A model generated the notes under the pieces. It was not told the DNA's origin and made no database searches. It saw only the letters and a list, made by a program, of their open reading frames with translations. From Ascarosepion bandense (lineage: Eukaryota > Mollusca > Cephalopoda > Sepiida > Sepiidae), in the NCBI GenBank assembly GCA_037127315.1, contig JBBBDQ010001616.1:1095001-1159000 (forward strand): DNA of 64,000 nucleotides. Reading direction: 5' to 3'. Of the stretch, positions 31,441 to 42,589 are shown in pieces. Each line of letters begins with the position of its first letter. Within the stretch, counting starts at the first letter, position 1. The position numbers and the translations under genes were made by a program.

Positions 31441-32239
31441 GTTTTAAGTTGCAATAATGTTCACTTGTTTCTTTTCTCATAACGAAGCGAGGCCCCTCGT
31501 CATCTCTTTTCAAATGAAAACTTAACAAAAGATTGATCCTTGGCAGATTTTCAGAGCCCAGGGAAGATGCGGGTAATTACTGGATGGGGGAAAGGAACGG
31601 GTGTCGTTTGCAAGCCGAGAAGTCGGTAAAAACAAACGCCATTGTGTGTTTCCTGTGCGGAAAGGAGCTCAGCTCCATCTGGGGATTATTCAAAGGCATC
31701 AGTGGGTACAGGGATAACGGCGGAAACAACAGGAGAAAACGGCAGGAGGCCCCAAAAAGACATTTGTCAACGTTGTAAGATGAGACGACTGATGACAATC
31801 CCAGGAGAGATTCAGTGTTAGTAAAGGACATTGCTTAATGTAAAATAGATGTCAAACAGACAGATATGTATATCCCAACTCATTCGTTTATACAGAATAC
31901 ACGCAACAATTCATATACGAAGAATTGCCGAAAAGTTCTCAGCACTATAAAGCAACCTTTCGAAAAATAACAACATGTGTTTAGAGCTAGGAAAAAGGGC
32001 CGAGAACTACTATGGATATTTTTAAATCATTTCAAAGCAATAAATCTACTAAGTCGCAAGTGGGGGTCTTGAGTGAGATAGAATACGTGAAAAGAAAACT
32101 ATTATTAAGGAGAGAGAACGATAAAAAAAACAGAAATTAAGAAGACAGTAGATAACGATTTACATCGCCCTTAATGTTTGGAATTTCTGCATATTTCACT
32201 AAAGTATTGTGAGTAGCAGTTATGACGTACATATATATA
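31441..32239. other. Unassigned, unique-looking interval
   Basis: A short frame at 31533-31778 (81 codons) is less AT-rich than its surroundings and contains CFLCGKELSSIWGLF, but no family is recognisable. No repeat matches elsewhere in the window. Confidence 0.4.
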
Positions 32240-32546
32240 TATGAGAAAAAATTTAGGCAGACACGTTATTTTATGGTAAATCCGAAGTGTAGGCCATCAT
32301 CAGATTCCGTCTTTATTGTACAGAAGATTTTACACGAATCTTTATTTAAAGACGGAGGCTGATGATGGTTCGCTTAAAATAGGCCCACACTTCCGATTTA
32401 CCATGAAATAACGTGTCTGCCTTAATTTTTTCTTATATTTGCTCTATATGTATATATATACAGAAATATTTACAGCTCTCATGGAGTTATCTTATCACTG
32501 TATGTACAGGATACTCTTTTGGATTTTTCTGTATCTACACCACATG

Positions 32547-32598
<52 letters not shown>

Positions 32599-32600
32599 TT
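32240..32600. repeat. Foldback element D, second copy
   Basis: Inverted arms around 32248-32425 share GGCAGACACGTTATTTTATGG and GATGATGG motifs. The left arm carries an internal deletion. The flank TTTGCTCTATATGTATATA...ATGTACAGGATACTC runs into (TA)n at 32549-32596, as at 6286-6425. The hammerhead-like core in the right arm has lost GAAA (reads AAAA). Confidence 0.75.
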
Positions 32601-32931
32601 CAGGATTACTGTGAAGACTTTTTTTTATTATGCCTATAATAATTTTTGGTGTAGTTGTAATTATTTTTATATTGTCATGATTTTATTAAGTGTTATGAAT
32701 AGCAGAGTTTAACGAGTTAGTAGATAGTTTTATATGCCTGGTTTGCTCTATTTTAATGTCAATGAAATGAATAATGTCAGTCGATTTTTGGCTGTTGTAT
32801 ATTTTGTTTACGTTGTGGAAGAATAAGTATATTGAAGATTTTTGCAATAGTTTTCTTTAGGTATCTGTTGGAGGCTAACCGTCGTCTAAAATACGCAACA
32901 ATGAAAATAACACTGGCATTTCATTTTAACA
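32601..32931. other. Unassigned interval
   Basis: T-rich; nothing recognised. Confidence 0.4.
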
Positions 32932-33712
32932 GATTTTCTTCTTCTATGTGTCCTGTCCCTTCAGGACATAGGCGATCATGGCTTTCCACATTTCCCTATC
33001 CCTGGTGGCTCTGAGCACGCCTTCTCCTATTGCACCATGCAATCCTCGTTCCGTCATCCACTTGATTAGGTCCTTCAAATATGTTATCCACTGCTTTCCC
33101 TTGTCCCTTTTCCCCTCTATCTGGCCTGTTAGTATCAGATTCTCCAAGCGCTCCCTCCTCATTGCGTATCCCAGGAACTTCAGCTGTCTTTTCTTGATGC
33201 TCAGTATTAATTTCCTTTTTGTTTCCATCATTTCCAAGACCTCATCATTGCTCACATGCTCGATCCATGATATTCGCAGCATCCTTCTGTAGAACCACAT
33301 TTCATTTGCTTCAAGTTTTTCCTTCATCTTTGATGGTATTGTCCAGCATTCACTGCCATCTTGAAGGACGGACAGCACGTTGCAATCCAGTACTCTCTTC
33401 CTAGTTTCTAGCGAAATTGTCCGGTTTCTTAATACTTTACTCAACTTCTGGAATGCTTCCTTTGCCATGCCAATTCGCCTTCGGATCTCTGTGTCACACT
33501 TTCCGTCTTCTGTTATAACGCTTCCCAGGTATTTAAATTTTTATACCTGCTTGATTCTGGTATCCCCGACCTGCATTTGGCATTTTAGGCTGCCCTTTTT
33601 ACTGATGACCATGCATTCGGTTTTCGTGCAGTTTATTTCTAGTCTTTTCTTGTTACTTTCTTCAGCTACCTTCTGTAGGAGGTCTTATAGTTTCCTTTCT
33701 GTGTCTGTTAAA
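32932..33712 (-). pseudogene. LINE-B fragment with the longest intact C-terminal frame
   Basis: Open frame 32944-33468 (174 codons) runs MAKEAFQKLSKVLRNRTISL, VLDCNVLSVLQDGSECWTI, LEANEMWFYRRMLRISWIEH, ETKRKLILSIKKRQLKFLG and GKRDKGKQWITYLKDLIKW to the stop, complete to the C-terminus. Upstream (33469-33712), in shifted frames, it reads KTECMVISKKGSLKCQIQVG. The palm YADD is just beyond the 5' truncation. It is the least damaged LINE-B copy here. Confidence 0.9.
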
Positions 33713-33756
33713 ATTTACGAAAAATACCTTGAAATACTAAAGAGTAGAGTTATTCA

Positions 33757-33990
33757 AGAAAATTGTCATTGACATCAGCCACGACCTCCAGACAATTTCA
33801 GAATCTCCTGTACCGCTACTGTGCGGTCTCCTTGTTGAAGATGGTAAATTTTGCCATAATCCTTGTCTTGAGTTCATCTTTAGGATTACAAATAGTTTCG
33901 ATGGCCTTTTGCTCTACTGTGCCTCCCACATAATTATCAAGGGGTTTCAGTTTTTGGGAGTTACGTGGCCAGATGTAATCAATTAATTTT
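33757..33990 (-). pseudogene. Tc1/mariner-class transposase C-terminus
   Basis: The minus strand reads WPRNSQKLKPLDNYVGGTVE (third catalytic Asp block), then KDELKTRIMAKF and LEVVADVNDNFLE before a stop. A diverged relative of this C-terminus lies at 41749-41880. Confidence 0.65.
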
Positions 33991-34059
33991 GTAAAGGTAG
34001 ACTGGAATACAAGAAGAATAAACTGTTAGTATAAGACGTTTGGTTGCATCTAGCTATTT

Positions 34060-34235
34060 CGACATTAAAACGGTAAGACCTATGTGTCAATCTAACTTAA
34101 ATTCATGCAATAGAGCCACCAAGGAGGAATGCGTCTCTGAACAATTGCCATGAAAATATTTGTAGAAAAGACAAAGGGAAGCCACTCACGTCAAAGAAAA
34201 TATTTCAATTGTAAAATGGTGAGACCTAACCGCCA
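34060..34235 (-). mobile_element. LINE-A C-terminal fragment
   Basis: Decayed match to the LINE-A block (TTTGTAGAAAAGACAAAGGG, GGTGAGACCTAACCGCCAATC on the plus strand), no tail. Confidence 0.6.
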
Positions 34236-34410
34236 ATCTAGTCAGTCAATTAAGTGCCATACATGATTGAAGAATTATGTCTCTTTCGAATAATAACAGA
34301 CGTGGCAGACAGTTTCTCACAGAAGGTTGCCTTTTCTTCCTGCGGTAGACTGGTTGCGACCCAATTTATAGGAGTTGGTCGAGTTTCAAATTATCCCATA
34401 GCTGGAGGGA
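34236..34410 (-). mobile_element. SINE-T2 fragment
   Basis: Diverged 3' part of SINE-T2 (GTCAGTCAATTAAGTGCC, TGCGGTAGACTGGTTGCGACC). Confidence 0.7.
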
Positions 34411-35537
34411 GAAGTGATGAATCCATAATAGAAAACTTTAAAATTACACAAAATTGGTTAGCCACGTCTGGAAATTGAAATCAAAATATGGAAAAGAGCC
34501 AGACATGACGTGCAGTATAAAAATACAGCCAAGCCTTACAAAGGTGTCGAAAAAGAGTGAAAAGATTGCAAAAGAGAGAACAAGGGATGAGCCTCTTCAC
34601 CCGATAAATAGACGTGGTTGGAGTATGAATCGGGCGATAGTTTAGTCTATCTACGCCAACTGAAAAAAAGAAAAACAAAGAGTGAAAAGATTGGAAGAGA
34701 GAGAGAGAGAGAGCCGGGAACCACATCCTAAACAGGGAACAAGGGATGAGCCTCTTCACCTGTTCAATAGACATGGGTGGAGTGTGAACCGGGCGATAGT
34801 TTAGTCTATCTACTCCAACTGAAAAAAAGAAAAACAAAGAGTGAAAAGATTGGAAGAGAGAGAGCCGGGAACCACATCATAAACAGGGAACAAGGGATGA
34901 GACTCTTCACCTGTTCAATAGACGTGGGTGGAGGGTGAAACGGGCTATAGTTTAGTCTATCTACTTCAATTGAAAAAAAAGAGTGAAAAGACTGGAAAAG
35001 AGAAGGCCGAAAACCACATCCTAAACAAGGAACAAGGGATGAGCCTCTTCACCTCCTCAATAGACGTGGGTGGAGTGTGAACCGGGCGATAGTTTAGTCT
35101 ATCTACTCCAATTGAAAAAAAAAGAAAAGAGTGAAAAGATTGGAAAAGAGAAAGCCGGAAACCACATCCTAAACAGGGAACAAGGGATGAGCCTCTTCAC
35201 CTCCTCAATAGACGTGGGTGGAGTATGAATCAGGCGATAGTTTAGTCTATCTACTCCAACTGAGCAAAAGAAAAAAGAAAAAAGTGAAAACATTGGAAGA
35301 GAGAGAGCCGGGAACGACATCCTAAATAGGGAACAAGGGATGAGCCTCTTCACCTGTTCAATAGACGTGGGTGGAATATGAACCGGGCGATAGTTTAGTC
35401 TATCTACTCCAATTGAAAAAAAAATAAGAGTGAAATGATTGGAAAAGAGAAAGCCGAAAACCACATCCTAAACAGGGAATAAGGGATGAGCCTCTTCACC
35501 TGTTCAATCGACGTGGGTGGAGTATGGCGATAGTTTA
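34411..35537 (-). repeat. Head-to-tail array of seven tailless SINE-P bodies
   Basis: After ~130 bp of linker, seven SINE-P bodies follow in direct orientation. The head motif CTATCTAC occurs at about 34647, 34806, 34957, 35099, 35247 and 35400, with a truncated seventh near 35536. Spacings are 142-159 bp. None has the LINE-A-like tail, so this is a tandem array and not separate insertions. Repeats of [20 protein letters not shown] in the minus frames are a by-product. Confidence 0.9.
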
Positions 35538-35576
35538 AGAAAATCGGGTCAGCCTTTTCGGAATCTATAGGTAACT

Positions 35577-35622
<46 letters not shown>

Positions 35623-35832
35623 TACACAGACATACACACACAGACAAACATCCATTTATAAATAAGTTGAGATCATCTGAAGACACCGAAATTGTAGAAA
35701 CCTGGGTTGCGTAATAATTCGTTTACAAATTAAAAATATTCAAAAGTTTCACAATATAATTTTATTGAACACTTGTTAATACAACTTTGCACAGGTCTAA
35801 TTCAATGATGACCAAAAACTACACACTTTTAT
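35538..35832. repeat. Transposon-like end, (CA)n, and Penelope-like flank
   Basis: AGAAAATCGGGTCAGCCTTT, then TCGGAATCTATAGGTAAC lead into (CA)n at 35577-35640. The same lead-in occurs before (CA)n at 57566-57620. At 35655-35740, GCGTAATAATTCGTTTACAAA matches the region after the Penelope-like remnant near 36360. Confidence 0.6.
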
Positions 35833-36010
35833 ATAGTCATCGGCAGACGGATCTGTTTCGCTGTATCACAGCTCATCAGTACGGTTAGACTTCGATTGCT
35901 TTTTCACCCAGAATTGAAACCCGACCGGATTGGCGTCAGTCGGCGATTCTACCTCTGGGCTATGAGCGTTCGGTATATCTATACGCTCTCACACCCTGAC
36001 TGAGCACTCT
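35833..36010 (-). mobile_element. SINE-T1 copy with nearly intact hammerhead
   Basis: Minus-strand tRNA-like head (TAGCCCAGAGG at 35952-35962, GGGTTTCAATTC near 35912-35923), then the hammerhead at 35835-35891, next to a short TATA at its 3' end. The upstream flank includes CAGTCAGGGTGTGAGAG, related to sequence near the 50.2-kb copy. Confidence 0.8.
35835..35891 (-). ncRNA. Hammerhead ribozyme in SINE-T1, two helix mismatches
   Basis: On the minus strand: outer helix I AGTC/GACT, inner CCGTA/TGCCG (one C-C mismatch), core CTGATGA, helix II GCTGT-GAT-ACAGC, GAAA, helix III ACAG-AT-CCGT (one mismatch), cleavage triplet GUC. All core bases are intact; activity may be reduced. Confidence 0.75.
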
Positions 36011-36389
36011 AGAAGAATGACAGCCCGGATGATTAAATATATATATATTGATTGATTGATTGAGCTAACCCTTACAACAGTGGCAAAATATATAGACAGT
36101 GTCAGGAAGAAATTTAGCGATTATGTTATCCCCCCCAAAATATGAATTATTGAATGAAATAACGGAAATTATGACTAAATGTAAATATACCATAAAATAC
36201 TTATTAGATTTATACAACCATGGATGAAATAGATATAATTTCTTCAAATTTAAAAAAGTGCGCGTTCAAAAATTCCGTTACATGAGAGTTCTTACAAAAA
36301 AAACGGTAAAATCACTTATTGCAAATCGCCTGTAGACACCACCTGATAGAAACTTAGATCGCGTAATAAATCGTTTACAAATGATATAT
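36011..36389 (+). pseudogene. Penelope-like element C-terminal remnant, copy 1
   Basis: After (GATT)n, about 36065-36235 reads KYELLNEITEIMTKCKYTIK then YLLDLY. This corresponds to the zinc-binding tail of the GIY-YIG endonuclease in Penelope-like elements. The CxxC block before it is decayed. The 3' flank (TGCAAATCGCCTG, GCGTAATAAATCGTTTACAA) ends in (TA)n. A better preserved copy is at 37228-37497. Confidence 0.65.
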
Positions 36390-36705
36390 ATATATATCAC
36401 CCCAAGCAAGGCGGCAATGGCACTGATATGCAGTGGGCTACATAAGAGTAAAGAGATTGGAAAAGAGAGAACCGGAAGCCACATCCTAAACAGGGAACAA
36501 GGGATTAACCTCTTCACCTGTTCAATAGATGTGGGTGGAGTGGGAACCGGGCAATAGTTTAGTCTATCTACTCCAATTGAAAAAAAAAGTGAGAAGAGAA
36601 AACCGGAAACCGCATCCTAAACAGGAAACAAGGGATGAGCCTCTTCACCTGTTCAATAGATGTGGATGGAGTGTGAACCGGGCGATAGTTTAGTCTATCT
36701 ACTCC

Positions 36706-36751
<46 letters not shown>

Positions 36752-36760
36752 TCTTCTACA
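36390..36760 (-). mobile_element. Dimeric SINE-P with single tail, then (TA)n
   Basis: LINE-A-like tail at about 36396-36450, first body to 36577, second body to 36708 lacking any tail, then (TA)n at 36710-36748. Same architecture as the dimer at 30565. Confidence 0.85.
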
Positions 36761-36885
36761 GGACGCTCGTGCCCTCGTGGTAGAATCGCCGACTGACGCC
36801 AATTCAGTGTTAGGAAGCGACCGGAGTCTAAACCGTATTGATGAGATGTAATACAGCGAAATAGATCTGTCTTCTGATGACTATA
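36761..36885 (+). mobile_element. SINE-T1 copy with mutated hammerhead
   Basis: tRNA-like head with GTGGTAGAATCGCCGACTGAC. The B-box region is deleted. The hammerhead remnant at 36825-36882 has the first core base changed (TTGATGA), a broken helix II pair and altered helix I, so it should be inactive. It runs straight into the (GATA)n array. Confidence 0.8.
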
Positions 36886-36886
36886 G

Positions 36887-36942
<56 letters not shown>

Positions 36943-36953
36943 GAACAAACTGG

Positions 36954-37015
<62 letters not shown>

Positions 37016-37027
37016 GAACAAACTAGG

Positions 37028-37086
<59 letters not shown>

Positions 37087-37100
37087 GATGAACAAACTGG

Positions 37101-37162
<62 letters not shown>

Positions 37163-37170
37163 GAACAAAC

Positions 37171-37226
<56 letters not shown>

Positions 37227-37227
37227 G
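36886..37227. repeat. (GATA)n higher-order array, ~73-bp period
   Basis: Blocks of (GATA)n are separated four times by ATGAACAAACT(A/GG) at about 36941, 37014, 37088 and 37161, giving a ~73-bp higher-order period. Frames on the minus strand full of YLSI repeats are artefacts. Confidence 0.95.
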
Positions 37228-37497
37228 TCAAGCCTTACAACGGTGACAAAATATGTAGACTGTGTCAGGAAGTTAGCGATCATGTTTTTCCCAAACAAAA
37301 ATGAATTACTGAATGAAAGAACAGAAATTATGGCTCAGTGTAACCATTCCATAAAATACCTCTTAGGTTCATACCATGGATGAAAACGTTATAATTTCTT
37401 CTAATTTTAAAAATTGAGCGTGCAAAAATTCCCCGTCACGTGAGCCTTCTTAAAAAACGTTAAAATCAGTTATTGCAAATCGCCTGGAAACGCCACA
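37228..37497 (+). pseudogene. Penelope-like element C-terminal remnant, copy 2
   Basis: [12 protein letters not shown], a frame slip, then KLAIMFFPNKNELLNERTEI and MAQCNHSIKYLLGSY before stops. CRLC plus the later Cys and His match the zinc-binding end seen after GIY-YIG endonuclease domains in Penelope-like retroelements. The 3' flank AATCGCCTGGAAACGCC parallels copy 1. The RT and the GIY-YIG body are absent. Confidence 0.7.
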
Positions 37498-37854
37498 TGG
37501 TAGTGTGGGGTCCCATAACACCTGGATTTAAAAAGGAGATTTAATACAGGATATCTGGTCCACAAAAACAACACAAATTTCGAGAAAAGACAACGCAATA
37601 AGAAATGTATCAAAATATGAAAATATTGTATTTGACAGCATAGATACAGTATAAACAGTTTGTTTAATTCTTTGTATCTTTTGGATTTGAGTGAATGTTG
37701 TTTGAATATAAAAGTGTCTGTTTTGAGCCTGTTAATTAAACAGAGTAGTAGCACATAGTTTCTTTTCTTTTTATGTATCAGCCGCGAAGTAGTTGGAAAA
37801 GGAAAGTGTTTCAAATTGTGTTGAAAAGGAGAAAAAATGAGAATTCCCGAAGGG

Positions 37855-37917
<63 letters not shown>

Positions 37918-38490
37918 AATAGAGATAGTAGTATTTGGTAGAATGTGTCTGTGACTCAGTCTACTTAATCTGTGTTACTTCTACTTTCTGGATGATGAGT
38001 GATGAGAAAAAGTTTTACGACTGTTGCTTTCTTTCTTTCATTCTTCTCATTCGTAGCGGTGGAGTCGGCGGCGGATTTGTTTGTCGGTACTGGCATCTTT
38101 GATGTCGGCGTCTATCTGACTGTGTGTATCTGACACTGCGCATTTTGGGCTTGACTGGCGTGGCTCACTGCCTCTTCTGGCTGACAGATCGACTTGCTTG
38201 ACTGACGGATCGACCTGCTGCTGTCTCTCACTGACCCTCTTGACTGACTGACTGACTGTGACTGGTCAGGGGAAATCCTTAAATATTGAATTCATGTCAC
38301 GTGAGAGGCTCCCAGAACGACTTTTTCTTTAGCTGTGAAAAAAACCGTTTCGCTGACGTATTTTGAACTTCTCGATTTGTCAACCAATCAGGAATAAGAG
38401 TATCACTTTTCACACTGACTTGTGAAAAAGAAAAGATTTTAGCCGTTTGGCTCCTCTTTGGCGGGTGTGCAATTTTACTTTGGGTTTTTT
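37498..38490. other. Unassigned interval with (GA)n and CTGACTGA-rich stretch
   Basis: TGTGGGGTCCCATAACAC at 37505 resembles an LTR edge, but no second LTR is present. (GA)n at 37869-37913. Positions 38050-38280 are unusually GC-rich for the window with repeated GACTGAC and GATCGAC words. No domain-bearing frame. Confidence 0.45.
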
Positions 38491-38694
38491 CCAAATGTTG
38501 TAGTTGCCAAGGCTATAGAACCCAATATGTCATATTATTTAACCCATAAGTAGAGGGAAGAGACGGATTAATACATTTCCCAAGGGCATTTGTGCATAAG
38601 TGAATGCAAGGAATTCAACTGAAATTCGAACTCGGCTCCGCGATTCGTCGTTCCGAGTCGATATCCACTGCACCACAGCGCACATGGTTACATT
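38491..38694 (-). mobile_element. SINE-T2 5' part with tRNA-like head
   Basis: Head at about 38640-38690 (minus: GCGCTGTGGTGCAGTGGATATC, GAGTTCGAATTTC), body to GCCAAGGCTATAG near 38500. The 3' third is missing. Confidence 0.85.
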
Positions 38695-38836
38695 CTGCCA
38701 CAGTAACTGTTATCGCTATTTCTAGCATTGATGGAGGCTTCCATTCTAAACTTTTATGTAAAAAACATTCCACACTACTTTACATAAAAGTTTAGGATGT
38801 TATCCTCCACCAATACTAGAAATAGCAATAACAGTT
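38695..38836. repeat. Palindrome with ~55-bp arms
   Basis: AACTGTTATCGCTATTTCTAG ... TTTTATGTA is mirrored by TACATAAAAG ... CTAGAAATAGCAATAACAG around an AT-rich centre. It lies between SINE-T2 and LINE-B. Confidence 0.8.
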
Positions 38837-39600
38837 CTTCGTCTTCTATGTGTCCCGTCCTTTCATGACGTAGACGGTCATGGCTTTCCACGTCTCTCTT
38901 TCCTGGTGACTCTTAGCACGCTTTCCCTTGTTACTCCAGACAACACTCGTTATATCCTCTACCTGATCAGGTCCTTCAAATATGTTATCCGTTGCTTTCC
39001 CCAGTCTCTGCTTCCCTCTATCAGGCCTATTAGTATCAGGTTCTCCAAGCCCTCCTTCCTCATTCCATATCCCAGGAACGTTATCTGCTCAGTATTAATT
39101 TCCTTTTCGTTTCCATCCTTTGCAAAACCTCATCATTGCTCGATCCATGATATTCGCAGCATCTTTCTATAGAACCACATTTCAGTTGCTTCAAGTTTTT
39201 CCTTCATCTTTGATGATATTGTTCAGCATTCACTGCCATATTGAAGAAATGACATCACAAAGCAATCCAGTACTCTTTTCTTTGTTTCTAGCGAAATTGT
39301 CCGGTTTCTTAATACTTTACTCAACTTCTGGAATGCTTCCTTCGCCATGCCAATTCGCCTTCGGATCTCTGTGTCGCACTTTCTGTCTTCTGTTTGAACA
39401 CTTCCCAGGTATTTAAATTTTTGTACCATCGTGATTTTATTATCCCCGACCTGTATTTGGCATATTGGACTGCCCTTTTTACTGGTGACCATTATTGGAC
39501 ATGAAAAGCTTATTTTCTTGAAAAAATCTTTTATAAGAAAAATTTTATAAATTTCAAATGAAAACAGTACCGGCGGCTCGGTCATTTGAATACCAAATGC
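38837..39600 (-). pseudogene. LINE-B fragment to 3' end
   Basis: The minus strand carries the conserved 3' end near 38840-38880, the C-terminal blocks in broken frames, and an open frame 39223-39585 with SPICQIQVGDNK, KFKYLGSVQTEDRKCDTEI, MAKEAFQKLSKVLRNRTISL and VLDCFVMSFLQYGSEC. 5' truncated before the palm. Confidence 0.88.
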
Positions 39601-39885
39601 TTCCTTGTCAAAATATGGCTAATATTGTTGTGGTGCAATGGATAACGGACGGAACGAGAAATTGGAACGTTTGAATTCGTTGTATTCATTTACATGCAAA
39701 TACCTTTAGGAAAGTTACCTGTCTGCTCTCCCTTTTGCTATGGGATAAATAGCTAGACAGATTGGTTTCTATAGCTTTGGTTGGTAACCAGTCTTCCGCA
39801 GAAAGTAATGGCAACCGACCGCGGGAAAATCTACTGTCCAGTCAGCCATGTTTCTTTCGAGATAAGAGTGTAACACTATTAACAC
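39601..39885 (+). mobile_element. SINE-T2 copy
   Basis: Head TTGTGGTGCAATGGATAACG, body CAAATACCTTTAGGAAAG, AGTCTTCCGCAGAAAGTAATG, and the hairpin remnant TTTCTTTCGAGATAAG. Diverged. Confidence 0.8.
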
Positions 39886-40425
39886 TGTGTCATCTGCATG
39901 TCTTATGTTGTTAAGATATTAAACGCTAATATTGAATCCTGGCAGGACTATCTCAGGATTGCTTTACTGTACAGTTTGAATGATTCCGATAAGAAGATAC
40001 ATGTCTATCTATTTTGAATATTTACTGAATACATTTTCTATTTGTAGGACGAAGCTCTTCAAGGATGAAGAAGAAGATCGAGGCAGCAGAAATGTGACTC
40101 TACAGAAGGATGCTGAGGATACCATGAACAGAGCACGTGAGAAACGACGAGTTATTGAAGAAAATAGAAATCAGAAGAAATCTTATAATTAACATCAAGA
40201 TGAAATTCTTGAGACACATATCGAGGAAGGAGGGTTTGGCGAATCTGATACTCACAGGTCGGGAAAGCGAAACAGGGAAAAACAGTGCGGGACATATTTG
40301 ATGGGCTTGAGGGAGATTGCAATAGTAAATTATTAAGAGTGACAAGGGACAGGGAGATGTGGAAGGCCATGATCGCCTACGCCCTGAAAGGATACGGTAC
40401 ATAGAAGAAGAAATTAGGTTATAGT
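39886..40425 (+). pseudogene. LINE-B 3' end, strongly diverged
   Basis: From about 40045: AAGAAGATCGAGGCAGCAGAAATG, an equivalent of WFYRRML, and the end GGGAGATGTGGAAGGCCATG..ATGATCGCC with ACATAGAAGAAGA at 40410-40423. Frames are heavily broken. 39886-40040 is unassigned. Confidence 0.75.
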
Positions 40426-40659
40426 TTATTTTAATATATTTTTTAAATATGTTGCGGTTAACGAGCAATTTCAATTTACTTTCTGACGTACTATAACAAA
40501 AGTCCTATTAGCTGCGATCTTCAAATATTTAAATGCAACATCAATCGTCAATGTCCTTTCTCTTAAATAAAGATTTTTCACTTTCTTTCTCTCTTGCTAA
40601 ACTGGCGCGTCTTAGTGTTTCTTTTTCCCTCGATCATGGGGAAATGAGAATGTATATGA

Positions 40660-40704
<45 letters not shown>

Positions 40705-41035
40705 GACCACCGGGGCTCACACTAGCATAACTGCATGTGAACAATATGGGGGCTTGACATATATATGTATATGTGTGACGTTTTGTACACACATATGCGT
40801 TTGATTGGTGTATAGAGTATCTTCCGAATTTGATGTCAGAAGTTTTGTATAAGTATTTTCATGGAAGTGTTTTTTTTTTGTTTGTTTGTTTGTTTTTGTA
40901 AATAATGATCTGTGCAGTTTTTAGTCATGTACGTTTTATTTTTAGCTTGTGTATTTGCGTGACTATATATCTAATTATGTTTATGTGGTTATGGACTGAA
41001 ATATGATTGTGTCTGCCATGACCTCATTCATTCAT
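40426..41035. other. Unassigned interval with (CA)n
   Basis: (CA)n at 40663-40702 and (GTTT)n near 40876-40895. The rest is unrecognised. Confidence 0.5.
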
Positions 41036-41266
41036 TCTATTATATATATATATATTTGATATTTCAGACCGGCCTCGGCCTTCATCAGAAACAAATGATT
41101 TTAAAATCATTTGTTTCTGATGAAAGGCCGATTCCGGTCTGAAATATCAAATATATATATAATAATAGAAATAAATAAATACTGTCAAAAAATACATTTT
41201 TAACTTACAACTTTTAAGTTGTTTTTCCTATACATATTAAGACAGTATACGTGGATTATCATTATG

Positions 41267-41328
<62 letters not shown>

Positions 41329-41330
41329 TT
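41036..41330. repeat. Foldback element S and (TA)n
   Basis: Near-perfect palindrome 41040-41161: TTTGATATTTCAGACCGG ... TTCATCAGAAACAAATG and its mirror. On each arm, read outwards, CTGATGA, a 5-6 bp helix (AGGCCG..CGGTCT), GAAA and a short TAT..ATA helix follow the hammerhead order. Helix I is not evident because (TA)n starts there. A second (TA)n lies at 41270-41327. A related single arm is at 51215-51310. Confidence 0.75.
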
Positions 41331-41651
41331 CCTAAGTTCAGTTTCTGTGAAATAATACCTCGTTCTATAAACAGTGACTTACGCAAGAAATGTCTTACAT
41401 AACTTTCTCTCTTTGAGATGAAACACTTGATTAAAAAATCTTTTCTTGGCAACGACACAAAACGTTCATGGCATGCAATAAGGTATGTTAAATTAGATAT
41501 TTATTTTTCGACGTGCCTGTCTTACACAGTTACACCTAAAATTCTTCCGGGTTTCTTAAATTTTTTTTTACTTTTTTTTTTCACTTAAAGAGAAATGAAA
41601 AATATTCACTTCACAGCGTGAGTAAAGCTCGGGTTATCTCCCTTACAACAT

Positions 41652-41710
<59 letters not shown>

Positions 41711-42589
41711 TACCAGCTTTTCTAAATACTAAATAGTTAATTTATTCAATAAAATCGCCATTGGCTTCAACCACGACCTCCAGACGACTTCGAAATCTTC
41801 TGCAACTCTTGTGAACAGTCTCAGACAAATTTGCTACGATAAATTTGCGTCCATGGTCTTACAACACTTCTCCTTTCTTAACAGCTCTTCTTCTCTTGCA
41901 GTGTTTAATGTTTGAAGACAACAATGTAAAAAGAAAAGAGTAAGGAATGAAAATCTAAATGTCTTATGTGTGTACGTGCATGTACGTGTAATTTCGCGTG
42001 AAATTCTGAAGCAAGTGGCCCAATTTTTCCTCGGCAACCACCCGTTCTTTTGTGCTTTGCGCGCCTATTCAGCTATCGCTTTTGTTGCTTATGTTTGAAT
42101 AATAATTTCATTTCAGACTTCCATTTAACACCATGAGATATGTTAGGGGGGTTTGGGTGGACGATTTAACGGAAATATCGCCTTACGTTTAACCCGATAT
42201 TAAGTGTAACCTCGAGATGGTCAATTAAGTTCAACTTGAGTGCATTTCCACGTGCACCCTGAGGCATTCGAGATCTGTAACGAAATGTAATCAATCGTTT
42301 TGGATATCCCAGGAACCAGTTGCGCCACCTTGATATAACATTATAGTTAATAATTTCGTGGGGACTTTACCACCCAAGATACTCAGTCAGCAGAGGTAGC
42401 ACCGAAGGTAACCAGACTACTTGAGCGAAGTTATAGTATGTTGAAGAGAGCTAAAGATTCAATTTTGTTTTGTTTGTTTGTTTGTTTGTTTGTTTGTTTG
42501 TTTGTTATCCAAGTAAAAAAAATTGCCAAAAAAGCCAGGAAAAAGTCAGAGGAAAAAAACAAACAAGAGACAGTTAACGTTTTTTAGTT
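41331..42589. other. Mostly unassigned; transposase C-terminus and microsatellites
   Basis: (CA)n-(TA)n at 41649-41706. At 41749-41880 the minus strand reads FRSRLEVVVEANGDFIE before a stop, the end of a Tc1/mariner-class transposase related to 33757-33990. 42060-42450 is unique-looking with no frame. (GTTT)n at 42463-42506. Confidence 0.5.

Noticed and set aside
36568..37231. Minus-strand frames of 175 and 116 codons
   Set aside because: They are translations of (GATA)n and of the SINE-P body.
37505..38300. LTR of another retrotransposon (TGTGGGGTCCCATAACAC edge)
   Set aside because: No second LTR, no target duplication and no adjacent coding region could be found; kept as unassigned.
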